In this document: one piece after another, positions 1 to 7,874 of the stretch
Position numbering within the stretch: the stretch's first letter is position 1
Layout of the letters: each line of letters opens with the position of its first letter
Assembly (NCBI GenBank): GCA_012799755.1
Contig: JAAZKQ010000747.1
Location: 1-7,919, forward strand
Length of the DNA stretch: 7,919 nt
Source: Lentisphaerota bacterium
Lineage (GTDB): Bacteria; Verrucomicrobiota; Lentisphaeria; Oligosphaerales; Oligosphaeraceae
Reading direction: 5' to 3'
Position numbers and translations under genes: made by a program
The notes under the pieces: generated by a model
What the model was told of the DNA's origin: nothing
Databases searched by the model: none
The model's input: the letters and a program-made list of their open reading frames with translations, nothing else

Positions 1-1638
1 CAGCCGGACAATGACAGCGCCGCCGACTACGCGGTCGTCAGGCAGACCATTCACGACGCAGCAGCGGCGGCGGCGCAAGCCGGCTATGATGCCTTGATTC
101 CCGGCGATGTCATCAGGCGTCTGTTGCAGGATGCCGGGGACACGCCCTTGCCGACTTATCCCTTCATGTCGGGCAAGATCACCTTTTGCTCCTTGCAGCC
201 CATGCGCAGCGTGCCGCGGCGGGTCATTGTCTTGCTGGGCATGGATGACGGCGTTTTTCCGCGCGTGGACAGCAAAGTCGGCTTCAATGTGATGGAGCGG
301 CAGCCTCGGCGTTGCGACCGTTCCCGGCAATGGGAAGACCGCTATCTCTTTCTGGAGTCCATCCTTGCGGCGGAAGAGCGCCTGTGGATATTTTATCGTG
401 GTCGTGACGAGCATAAACATCGTCACTATGTGCCGGCTTTGCCGGTATGTGAATTGCAGGAATATCTGGCTGAAAACTATTGTCTGGAGGATAAGAGCAA
501 GGATGTTGTCGCTGCTCAGACTATCCGTTATCCCCTGCATCCTTTTGCTGCCGAATGCTACGGCTATAGCACGGATGGCCAGGCCATACCCCCGTCTTAC
601 AACGAGCACTATTTCGCCGTCGCCGAATACCTCGCCGGCGGCGAGGCACCGGGTGAACGGCCGTTTTGGCCGGTGCAGGAGGCTGGGGAATTGCCTCTGG
701 TCGAGGATGGCGCCGTTGCTCAGCAGGTGCTTGATCTCCGCTGCCTGATCAGTTTTCTGACCAATGCCAGCGAGGCTTTCCTGACGCAAACGCTGGGCTT
801 TCCCGGTCGCGAATGGATTGAACGACGCCATGGCGACCTCGAACCCCTGGACCTCGACGAAAAGGAAAAAAGGCCCTTATGCAGGCGCCTCGCCGAATAC
901 CAGAAAACAGGCGACTTGACGCCCGACAAGCGCGCGAAGCTGCTGCGACGCCTGTATGCGGAAAATGCCATTCCGCCCGGCGAGCCCGGCCGCCGCATTT
1001 TTGACGAGTGCTTGGAACGCAGTCGTTTTGAGAATGAAGAGTTGCAGAAGCTGTGGGCCGCGCAGAGCAATGAATCCCTTAGTGTGGAATTGGAGCTTGG
1101 GGACCGGAAACTGATCTTGCAGGGCTCGGTGCGTATGCGGCTCACGCCCGCGGCCATCCTCGATTGCCGCTTTGAAAAAAGGCCATTGTCCGAAGGGGAT
1201 GACAAGACGCCTGATTATTACCAGATTGCCGCGCGAGTCCGTCATCTGTTTGTCCAGGCGGCGCTGGGAGAGGCCGCCGCAGATTTGACGACCCGACTGT
1301 ATTCCTCTGTTTTCAGCGAAAATCCATTGGAACTGACGCCCGATGACGGCTTTTTTGCAGGGCTCACAGCTCGCGAGCAGCTGGTCAAGTTGCTGGGGTA
1401 TTATTACGCCAACTTGAGTCGGCCCCTGCCGCTATTGGCCAAGGATCAGCTTAAGCCCCTTACTGCCAGGGATAAAAAAATCAGTTCGACATTATTCAAC
1501 GAGAACCTGCGGAACCCCTTCTTTGGCCGCCTCTATAGTGAGAGTGACTTTGCCGACGAGGATTTCAAGACGAGTATTTATGACGCAACCGATGAACTTT
1601 TTGGCAAGATTGTGCCGGTGAAGCAGGGGACGAAATGA
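1..1638 (+). CDS. recC: RecBCD enzyme subunit RecC, C-terminal part (5' end outside window)
   Basis: RecC is the non-catalytic scaffold of the RecBCD helicase-nuclease. It holds RecB and RecD, splits the incoming duplex and, in E. coli, recognises Chi. The frame is open from base 1, so about 545 C-terminal codons are present against about 1120 for the whole E. coli protein. The TTG at 94 is internal, not a start. The diagnostic block is at about codons 60-110 of the window: ITFCSLQPMRSVP, then LLGMDDGVFPR, then CDRSRQWEDRYLFLESIL. It closely matches the E. coli RecC stretch with FCTLMPMRSIP and LLGMNDGVYPR followed by GDRSRRDDDRYLFLEAL. The rest is the C-terminal domain, which in E. coli has a nuclease-like fold without catalytic residues. 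The stop TGA at 1636-1638 overlaps an ATG at 1635, and recB follows directly, as expected for one transcript. The N-terminal Chi-reading region lies outside the window and cannot be judged. Confidence 0.96.
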   Translation, partial: QPDNDSAADYAVVRQTIHDAAAAAAQAGYDALIPGDVIRRLLQDAGDTPLPTYPFMSGKITFCSLQPMRSVPRRVIVLLGMDDGVFPRVDSKVGFNVMERQPRRCDRSRQWEDRYLFLESILAAEERLWIFYRGRDEHKHRHYVPALPVCELQEYLAENYCLEDKSKDVVAAQTIRYPLHPFAAECYGYSTDGQAIPPSYNEHYFAVAEYLAGGEAPGERPFWPVQEAGELPLVEDGAVAQQVLDLRCLISFLTNASEAFLTQTLGFPGREWIERRHGDLEPLDLDEKEKRPLCRRLAEYQKTGDLTPDKRAKLLRRLYAENAIPPGEPGRRIFDECLERSRFENEELQKLWAAQSNESLSVELELGDRKLILQGSVRMRLTPAAILDCRFEKRPLSEGDDKTPDYYQIAARVRHLFVQAALGEAAADLTTRLYSSVFSENPLELTPDDGFFAGLTAREQLVKLLGYYYANLSRPLPLLAKDQLKPLTARDKKISSTLFNENLRNPFFGRLYSESDFADEDFKTSIYDATDELFGKIVPVKQGTK

Positions 1639-1680
1639 CCGTAAGCCTACCTGCCCGCTGCGAGACGAGCAGAGCTTTCG

Positions 1681-1700
1681 GGAAGAGGACGGAAGACGAC
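1681..1700 (+). promoter_or_regulatory. Ribosome binding site favouring the recB start at 1701
   Basis: Purine-rich sequence with two Shine-Dalgarno-like cores, AGAGGA at 1684-1689 and GGAAG at 1691-1695. They lie 11 and 5 bases before the ATG at 1701. The alternative ATG at 1635 has AGGGGA at 1625-1630, four bases upstream, so it is also plausible by this criterion. Alignment to the RecB N-terminus decides in favour of 1701. That leaves a 62-bp recC-recB spacer, similar to the 56-bp recB-recD spacer. Confidence 0.55.
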
Positions 1701-4700
1701 ATGAATGATTTTGACGCCTATTGCTGTCCCTTGGACGGCATAAATCTTGTCGAGGCCGGGGCGGGCACGGGCAAGACCTACAACATTCAAATCTTACTGG
1801 CGCGCCTGGTGTTGGAGAAGGCCGTGCCCATCGGGAAAATCCTGGTGGTGACCTTCACCCGCGCCGCCACAGCCGAGCTGCGGGAGCGTGTGCGCGCTAT
1901 CCTCATGGCGCTTAATCAGGCCGTCAATGGCCGGGAGCCGCCGCCTGATGAGAAGGAGCGCTGTGAGCGCATACTTAAGCGCTTGTCAGGCTTGCCGCAG
2001 GGCGAGCCCTTCTGGGACGATGAAAACTACGGCAAGGTACTGAAATCGCAGGTGGCGACTTGGCAGGGCCGGGCGTCGCTGCTGCTTGGCCGGGCCTTGC
2101 GAGACTTTGACTTGGCGGCCATTTCGACCATCCACAGCTTCTGCCAGCGCATGCTCAGCGAAAATGCCTTCGAGAGCGGCATTCGCTATGGCATGGAATT
2201 GCGGACGGACATCCGCCAGGTCACTGCAGCCATCGTCCAACAGTTTATCCGGCAGGAGTTTTACGCCGGCGAGGGCCGAGCCATGGCCGTCTGGGAGGCG
2301 CTCGACATGGACTGGCAGCAGATCAAGATGGATGAGGCATCTGAAACGGGCAACTCTTGGGGCAAAAGGCAGGATTTTGCCGGTGCCGTGCTGGCCGCCA
2401 TGAGCAGCTCCGGCATCATCAATTACTGGGGCGTCGAATTGGGCAAGGAGGAAGAGTTGCCCAGCCGCGACAAGCTGCTGGCTGATATCGCCGCCGCCAT
2501 GGCGGCGCTGCGGGGAAAGGAAAAGGAAAGAAGGACATTTTTTGAGCTGCTGCAAACGTGTCTTTCAAGCGATCATTGGAAAAAAGTCGCCGCCAGGGCC
2601 GCGCTGTCGGACCAAGACGGCGTTGTTTGCCCGCTGGCCTTTGCGAAGGAGTTGAATGCGGAGCAACTCATAAAATGTTCCAAGAAAACAAAACTTGATG
2701 AGCTCGAGGCCGGCCTGGCTCTGCCGGCCAATGAAGCGCTGCTGGCGGATTTCGTGCGGCTGGCGGAGCTCCTCCAGAAGTACCGTAGCCGTTGTTACAT
2801 TGACGCATTGGCGTATGTGGAGACAGAACTCTCCGTGCAGAAAAGCCGCGATGGCTTCATGACCTACGAGGACCTGCTCAATGAGCTTGACGAGCGTCTG
2901 GAGAAAGGTGATCGTGCCCCGGTTTTGCAGGCGCGCATCCGCGAGCTTTTTCCCTATGCTCTGGTGGATGAGTTCCAAGATACCGACCCCGTGCAATTCC
3001 GGATTTTCCACCGGATTTTCACGGGTGCAGGCGCTACGGGCGGTTTTTTCATGATTGGCGATCCCAAGCAGGCGATATACGGCTTTCGTGGCGGGGATAT
3101 CTACACCTATCTGGATGCATGCCGCCAAGTGCCTGCCGAGCGCAAGTACACCTTGCGGACCAACTATCGCGCCAGTGAGAGCTTCATTGCGGCCTTGAAT
3201 GCGTTTTATCACTACAACCAGCCGTATCCATTTGCGCATGAGGATATGGGCTGCCCCGAAACGCTTTCGCCGGACCCGAATCCACGTGTCTTGTACAAAG
3301 ACGGCAAGGTCTTTGCACAGCCTTTGCAATTCAATGCCGTGGCTGGCAATGTCGGCGACGTGATGGCGGTTGCCGTGGCCAAGCTAAAGGACATGGGGGC
3401 GGACGGCGGCTGGGAAATTGCCGCCCAGGACGGCGAGCGGCGGGCCTTGAAATACAGCGATTTCGCCGTGCTCTGCCGCTCAAACGACAACGTGGCGGCA
3501 TTTGAGAAAGCCTTGCGCAAGGCAGGCGTGCCCTCCGTGCGCATTGGCGTCAGCAACGTCATGGTCTCGGAGGCGGCGGCCTGCGTCAGTGATTTGCTTA
3601 CCGTACTCAATGATCCGAGTGACAGCCGCCTCCTGGTCAAATTGTTGGCGTCGCCGCTCTATGCGCTTGACGCCCGGGAGATTTACGATCTGAAAAACAG
3701 TCAGGATTCCCAGCACTCGCTGACGACTTATCAGGACAGTTTGAGCAAATTTTCCCTGCAGTGGGATAAGCGCTCTTTCAGTTGGATGCTGCAACATCTG
3801 CTTGCGGACAACACACAGGGCATTTTGCGTACCCTCGTGTCGCAAGTTGATGGCGAGCGGCTGCTTACCGACTTTCTGCACATTATGGAACTGCTCAGTC
3901 GCGCTGAAGACGAAAATGGCTTTGGCAAGGAAGCCCTGATTGCCTATTACGAGCAGCAGCGACTCATGGGCAGGGACGGCGAGAACACTGGCGGCGAAGA
4001 CAGCGAGCAGCTCATCCGCCTGGCAAGCGAGCGCAATGCGGTGTTGCTCTCAACCGTACATACAAGCAAGGGTTTGGAGTACCCCATCGTCTTTTTGCCG
4101 GACTTGTATACAGGTAGCGGCGGCGGCAGGAATAGCCGGCCCAATATCAACTGCCATGTCGAACGCGATGGCCGCATGCAGGCGCTGCGGGATGTCACCA
4201 ATATCGGGACCTACAAATCACTCTGTGATCTGGAAGCGCTGCAGGAAAGACAGCGGCTGCTCTACGTCGCCATCACTCGTGCCAAGTTCTTCTGTGCGGT
4301 GTTCATGAAAGAGAGCGAAGGTCAAGCGAGCCAGGCGATCTTCAAGTATATCTTCCGCCGGCGCGACAATAGCCAAGCGCTCCCGAACAATCGGGGTGAA
4401 CTGGTGAAGTGGTTCGAAAAGATTATGGCTGTGGAGTGGACGATTGACGCGGCGGAGCTGCCGGGGCTCTGCGTGAACAGGCTTGCGCCTGAAGCCGCTC
4501 AGCCGGCAATGCCGCCCGCCGCCGTCCCGACGCAGGAGTCGGGGTCTGCCGTCGTTGCCACTGCCACGCCGGCGTTGACGCGCGCGGTCTTCCCGACGGC
4601 AAGCGGCTTGGTGACGCCGTTTTGGAACACAATCAGCGCATCCTCGCTGATTGGTCGAATCCATGCCGCCGCTGATAAGAGTGAGCGCATGCGGGCAGCG

Positions 4701-5564
4701 AGTCCGACGATGCCCGGCGCCGACAGCGGCCAGGATTATGATGATGCGGACAATGACGACGAGGGGCGCCAGGACGCCTCGGCAAAAAAGAACATGACGG
4801 CCGCGGACTGGGCGGCCTTGCCCAAAATCTTCACCTTCAGCCGCGGGAAAAAGGCCGGCATCTGCTGGCACAACGTTTTTGAAGCCATTGATTTTCAGGC
4901 CCAAGAGGATGAGCTGCGCGAGGTGGCGCGGGAGAAACTCCGCTTGTATTCCCTGTTGCAGAACGACGAAGAGCTTGAGGTCTTTATGGACATGGTTCGC
5001 CAGGTATTGAACGCGCCATTGCGGCCCGAATTTGGCGGCGCTTTCAAGCTCGCTGATGTCGCCATGAGCGACCGCCTTTCCGAACTCAGTTTTGATTACT
5101 GCCTCCCGGTCGGGGACGGGGTGGTCCTGCCGGCCGAGCTGCTCAAACGCTATGACCTGCCGGTTGATTATGACATCAGGACCGAGGCCATCCGGGCGCT
5201 GACCGGCAGCATTGACCTTGTGCTGCGCCATGGCGGCCGCTATTACATCGTGGACTGGAAGTCCAATGTCATTGACTACGACCTCGCCAATTTCAGCGGC
5301 GAGGGGCTGCGGGCTGAAATGCGCAAACACGCCTATGGCATGCAATACCTGGTCTATGCCGTGGCGCTGACCGAGTATATGGACGACCGCCTCGGGCATT
5401 TCGACCAGGAGGACTACGAGCGGCTCTTTGGCGGTGTTTTCTATATTTTCCTGCGCGGCGTGGATGCCGCCGCGCCTGGCCAAGGCGTCTTTTACAAGCG
5501 TCCCGCCTTCGCGGATATCCAGCAACTCCGCGAAGTCATTGGCCGCAACAAGCCTTCCCGTTGA
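1701..5564 (+). CDS. recB: RecBCD enzyme subunit RecB (3'-5' SF1A helicase plus nuclease)
   Basis: RecB is the 3'-5' motor and the only nuclease of exonuclease V. From the ATG at 1701 it has 1287 residues, somewhat longer than E. coli RecB (1180). Helicase motifs in order: Walker A AGAGTGKT (19-26); Ia, TIHSFCQRML followed by NAFESG; II VDEFQDTD (D423, E424); III GDPKQAIYGFRGGD (from 453); IV LRTNYRAS (485-492); V VHTSKGLEYPIVF (H787); VI LLYVAITRAK (R860). A low-complexity linker (about 928-1031) leads to the nuclease domain: GICWHNVFEAIDF (H1057), GSIDLVLRHGGRYYIVDWKSN (D1172, D1185, K1187), YGMQYLVYAVAL and GGVFYIFLRGVD. The D-to-D spacing of 13 and the DxK pair equal E. coli D1067, D1080 and K1082, so the nuclease looks active. 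The start at 1701 gives an N-terminus of family length and has GGAAG at 1691-1695. The in-frame ATG at 1635 (ATGA overlap with recC) would add 22 residues without family counterpart; it cannot be excluded. Confidence 0.97.
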   Translation: MNDFDAYCCPLDGINLVEAGAGTGKTYNIQILLARLVLEKAVPIGKILVVTFTRAATAELRERVRAILMALNQAVNGREPPPDEKERCERILKRLSGLPQGEPFWDDENYGKVLKSQVATWQGRASLLLGRALRDFDLAAISTIHSFCQRMLSENAFESGIRYGMELRTDIRQVTAAIVQQFIRQEFYAGEGRAMAVWEALDMDWQQIKMDEASETGNSWGKRQDFAGAVLAAMSSSGIINYWGVELGKEEELPSRDKLLADIAAAMAALRGKEKERRTFFELLQTCLSSDHWKKVAARAALSDQDGVVCPLAFAKELNAEQLIKCSKKTKLDELEAGLALPANEALLADFVRLAELLQKYRSRCYIDALAYVETELSVQKSRDGFMTYEDLLNELDERLEKGDRAPVLQARIRELFPYALVDEFQDTDPVQFRIFHRIFTGAGATGGFFMIGDPKQAIYGFRGGDIYTYLDACRQVPAERKYTLRTNYRASESFIAALNAFYHYNQPYPFAHEDMGCPETLSPDPNPRVLYKDGKVFAQPLQFNAVAGNVGDVMAVAVAKLKDMGADGGWEIAAQDGERRALKYSDFAVLCRSNDNVAAFEKALRKAGVPSVRIGVSNVMVSEAAACVSDLLTVLNDPSDSRLLVKLLASPLYALDAREIYDLKNSQDSQHSLTTYQDSLSKFSLQWDKRSFSWMLQHLLADNTQGILRTLVSQVDGERLLTDFLHIMELLSRAEDENGFGKEALIAYYEQQRLMGRDGENTGGEDSEQLIRLASERNAVLLSTVHTSKGLEYPIVFLPDLYTGSGGGRNSRPNINCHVERDGRMQALRDVTNIGTYKSLCDLEALQERQRLLYVAITRAKFFCAVFMKESEGQASQAIFKYIFRRRDNSQALPNNRGELVKWFEKIMAVEWTIDAAELPGLCVNRLAPEAAQPAMPPAAVPTQESGSAVVATATPALTRAVFPTASGLVTPFWNTISASSLIGRIHAAADKSERMRAASPTMPGADSGQDYDDADNDDEGRQDASAKKNMTAADWAALPKIFTFSRGKKAGICWHNVFEAIDFQAQEDELREVAREKLRLYSLLQNDEELEVFMDMVRQVLNAPLRPEFGGAFKLADVAMSDRLSELSFDYCLPVGDGVVLPAELLKRYDLPVDYDIRTEAIRALTGSIDLVLRHGGRYYIVDWKSNVIDYDLANFSGEGLRAEMRKHAYGMQYLVYAVALTEYMDDRLGHFDQEDYERLFGGVFYIFLRGVDAAAPGQGVFYKRPAFADIQQLREVIGRNKPSR

Positions 5565-5620
5565 AGCGCTCCAAGGCAGGGTGAATCCTCGCCACGGACA
5601 TCACCATTTCAGCAATCGGA

Positions 5621-7516
5621 ATGAACATGGATATCCATAGCGACTTTCTCGAAAAACTCGACCTGCTGCAGTCTTTCAGCAGCATTGAAAAGGAATTCGG
5701 CCGTTTCCTCTGTCGTCTGGCGCGCATTGCCAAGGGAGTGCCGGCCGCCGATTCGGCTGCCCAACCGGATGATGCGCTGTGGCGCTTCCTGGGTTATTTG
5801 CTTATGCGCTATGTCGCTGATGGGCATAGCTGCGTTGATATTCAACACAGGCGGCAGGCCCTGCTGGAGCAGCTGGCCGCCGGCGAGGCGACCGATAAGC
5901 TCAGCGCAGATGATGTCGCGGTTCTGCGTGATGGGATGAAGAAGCTGTCGGTATCATCATGGCATGACGCCCTCCGCCGCTTGCAGCGCGAGTATCCGAT
6001 GATCGTCGCCACGCGCGTGGAGCAGGGCACGCCGCTGGTATTTCATAACGATGCCAATGGCCGGTCGCTGCTGTATCTGAACAAGTACCGTCAGTATGAG
6101 CTTGATGTTGCTGCCTGGATGCGGCAGGCCGCTGCGGAGCAAACGGGTTGCGAGTTGCCCCTGGCGGAGATTCGCCGGGTCTCAACTTATTTCAGCGCCG
6201 GTTCGGACGGTTCGGACTGTCAGCTGCTGGCGGTGCAGAAGGCTGTCGGGCGGCGCTTTGCCATCATCACAGGCGGGCCGGGCACGGGCAAAACCACGGT
6301 GCTGAGCGCCATTCTCGCCCTGATTTGCCGGGACCATCCGCAGTGGCGCCTTGCCTTGGCTGCGCCGACCGGCAAGGCAAAGGCCCGCATGCAGGAAGCC
6401 ATTACCGCCGGCGTGGAAAAGCTTGGCGATGCTGTTTCTGACGAAATCAAGAAGCAGCTTCTCAGCCTGCAGGCCAGCACGGTGCATTCGCTGATCGGTT
6501 TGCGGCCGGACAAAGTCAAGCCCATTTTCCATGCCGGGAAGCGATTGCCCTACGATATGGTAGTGGTGGATGAAGCGTCCATGCTGTCCTTGCCGAATAT
6601 GGCGCAGCTGCTGCGGGCGCTTAAGCCGGACGCGCGCTTGCTGCTGCTTGGGGATAAGGATCAGCTATCCAGCGTCGAAACCGGCAGCGTCCTGGCCGAT
6701 CTTTGCCGCTGCGAGACCTTGCGGGACGCGATAGCCGTCCTGGACAAGAATTACCGCGCCGCCAACAATCGCGCCCTGACCGACTGTGCTCAGCGCGTGG
6801 TCACGACCAAAGACGCCGCCGCCATCGCGCAGTTGGCTGAGGACTTCTACTCCATGCGTGCCGACGAGAGTCAACCCGGCGCGGAGTTCAAAGTCAGCGT
6901 GTCGCCGGAAGCCGGCAAATTGGCTGACGCGCTCACAGTGGTGATCAAGGAATGGGGGCTTGTTGGGTGGAAACACGCCAAAACCCTTGATGAGTGCTTC
7001 AAGTACGTTGATTCTTTCAAGGTCTTGGCCAGCAATCGTGAAGGGCCTTTCGGCGTGGTGAATCTCAACAAGATCATGCCCGAGATTCTCGGCATCAAGC
7101 CCCTGGCCGACGGCACGCCCTTGATGATCCTGGAAAACAACAAGCTGACCGGCCTGAACAATGGCGATATCGGCGTTGTCTGGAAAAACCAGGTGTGTTT
7201 TCCCAACCCCGAATGGGATGGCCGGGAGACAGCGAACAAATACCGGGTTTTCGCGCTCGGCGGTTTGCCGGCCTACGAGCTGGTCTATGCCATGACCATT
7301 CACAAATCGCAGGGCTCGGGTTATGAGAAGGTTCTTATGGTTCTGCCGGAGAAGGACAATCCTGTGCTGACCCGCGAGTTGGTGTACACCGGCATCACGC
7401 GCACCGAGCTCAAGTTCCGCCTATGGGCGCCCAAAGAGGTGCTGAAGACAGCCCTGCTGCGGCCAACCCAACGCATCTCCGGTCTGGTTGCAGCGCTGGA
7501 CAACAAAGAGGAGTAG
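5621..7516 (+). CDS. recD: RecBCD enzyme subunit RecD (5'-3' SF1B helicase)
   Basis: RecD is the 5'-3' motor of RecBCD; in E. coli it also controls the enzyme's nuclease behaviour and RecA loading at Chi. The product has 631 residues (E. coli 608). After an N-terminal domain of about 200 residues come: Walker A GGPGTGKTT (from 218, K224); Ia LAAPTGKAKARM; STVHSLIGLRPD; motif II VVVDEASML (D317, E318); III LLLGDKDQLSSVETGSVLADL (GDKDQ at 344-348); IV LDKNYRA; the segment PLMILENNKLTGLNNGDIGVV (about 500-520), matching the RecD insert before motif V; V MTIHKSQGSGYEKV (H561, Q564); VI YTGITRTELKFRLW (R594). All look intact. It is distinguished from the longer stand-alone RecD2 by length and by its place after recB. 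It starts 56 bp after the recB stop, with no terminator seen between them. The ATG at 5621 has no spaced ribosome binding site. The ATG at 5627 has GGA at 5618-5620 six bases upstream and may be the true start (629 residues). Confidence 0.96.
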   Translation: MNMDIHSDFLEKLDLLQSFSSIEKEFGRFLCRLARIAKGVPAADSAAQPDDALWRFLGYLLMRYVADGHSCVDIQHRRQALLEQLAAGEATDKLSADDVAVLRDGMKKLSVSSWHDALRRLQREYPMIVATRVEQGTPLVFHNDANGRSLLYLNKYRQYELDVAAWMRQAAAEQTGCELPLAEIRRVSTYFSAGSDGSDCQLLAVQKAVGRRFAIITGGPGTGKTTVLSAILALICRDHPQWRLALAAPTGKAKARMQEAITAGVEKLGDAVSDEIKKQLLSLQASTVHSLIGLRPDKVKPIFHAGKRLPYDMVVVDEASMLSLPNMAQLLRALKPDARLLLLGDKDQLSSVETGSVLADLCRCETLRDAIAVLDKNYRAANNRALTDCAQRVVTTKDAAAIAQLAEDFYSMRADESQPGAEFKVSVSPEAGKLADALTVVIKEWGLVGWKHAKTLDECFKYVDSFKVLASNREGPFGVVNLNKIMPEILGIKPLADGTPLMILENNKLTGLNNGDIGVVWKNQVCFPNPEWDGRETANKYRVFALGGLPAYELVYAMTIHKSQGSGYEKVLMVLPEKDNPVLTRELVYTGITRTELKFRLWAPKEVLKTALLRPTQRISGLVAALDNKEE

Positions 7517-7546
7517 TGGGGGCTACTGAGGCCCGGGGCTTGTAAG

Positions 7547-7700
7547 CGGTCACTCATTGATAACAGCCCGTTCCTGCCGCCTTTTGTTTTCAGCGCCAAA
7601 GGCCCCCCACATGCCAACGGGACACGAGGTGGCGCTTTGCGGCGGGGCGGCGTCAAAAAGGCGGTCTGGGCAACGGCTGCCAATGAGTGGTCAATGACCG
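7547..7700. repeat. Long imperfect palindrome (about 154 bp) downstream of recD
   Basis: The two halves pair in nested, collinear order. CGGTCA 7547-7552 pairs with TGACCG 7695-7700. CTCATTG 7553-7559 pairs with CAATGAG 7681-7687, with seven bases (7688-7694) looped out on the right. CAGCC 7564-7568 pairs with GGCTG 7675-7679, GTT 7570-7572 with AAC 7672-7674, and CC 7573-7574 with GG 7669-7670. CCGCCTTTTG 7577-7586 pairs with 7654-7664, apart from one extra A at 7655. AGCGCC 7592-7597 pairs with GGCGCT 7631-7636. This makes about 39 pairs, separated by bulges and a larger internal loop, with an apical loop of about 33 nt. A second register pairs CACTCATTG 7551-7559 with CAATGAG plus TG, 7681-7689. 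It could be a structured RNA, a recD 3' untranslated element, or a decayed palindromic or MITE-like repeat. The sequence alone does not say which. Confidence 0.6.
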
Positions 7701-7772
7701 TGTCGTTATGCCCGTGTTTGGCAAAATAGAGGGCAAGAACCGAGGAGTTGGGGCTCATCTGAACTCACAGGA

Positions 7773-7810
7773 AACTGCGCGAAAATCCTTATGAGAACTG
7801 CGCTGAAATC
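7773..7810. repeat. Pair of 15-bp near-direct repeats
   Basis: AACTGCGCGAAAATC at 7773-7787 and AACTGCGCTGAAATC at 7796-7810 match at 13 of 15 positions and start 23 bp apart. The TGAAATCAT that continues the second copy (7804-7812) recurs at 7893-7901. The spacing of roughly two helical turns would suit a tandem protein-binding site, but no family can be named and no promoter is visible beside it. It may be chance or a small local duplication. Confidence 0.35.
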
Positions 7811-7853
7811 ATGGCAATGCACAAAATGCTGTTACTCGGCGATTTTTTGCGTG

Positions 7854-7874
7854 AAAAAAGCCGGTTTTTCGGCT
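7854..7874 (-). terminator. Intrinsic-terminator-like hairpin, minus strand
   Basis: On the minus strand AGCCG (7874-7870) and CGGCT (7863-7859) form a 5-bp GC-rich stem around a 6-base loop (AAAAAC). The stem is followed at once by five T residues (7858-7854). This is the arrangement of a Rho-independent terminator for a transcript coming from the right. On the plus strand the same hairpin is followed only by ATGTTT, so it would be a weaker terminator for the recCBD transcript. It may serve both directions. Confidence 0.5.

Noticed and set aside
2565..3329. Minus-strand frame of 254 codons opposite recB motifs II-IV
   Set aside because: The sense strand carries VDEFQDTD, GDPKQAIYGFRGG and LRTNYRAS. 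The antisense frame is a shadow.
4218..5525. Long open frame (435 codons) on the minus strand opposite the recB 3' half
   Set aside because: The plus strand here encodes the RecB motif VI and nuclease domain with clear family matches. The antisense product has no recognisable motif, and such frames are common opposite GC-rich genes.
6201..6220. Short tandem GGTTCGGAC repeat inside recD
   Set aside because: It encodes Gly-Ser-Asp-Gly-Ser-Asp in a loop-like stretch before Walker A. It is only two units, with no sign of a functional repeat or slippage.
7512..7527. Hairpin AGTAG / CTACT at the recD stop as a terminator
   Set aside because: The stem is only 5 bp with a G-rich loop, and no T-run follows. 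It is too weak to call.
7321..7758. Minus-strand open frame of 145 codons running from the downstream region into recD
   Set aside because: More than 40% of it lies over the conserved RecD C-terminus. Its sequence resembles no family I know, no good ribosome binding site is seen, and its non-overlapping part coincides with the palindrome.
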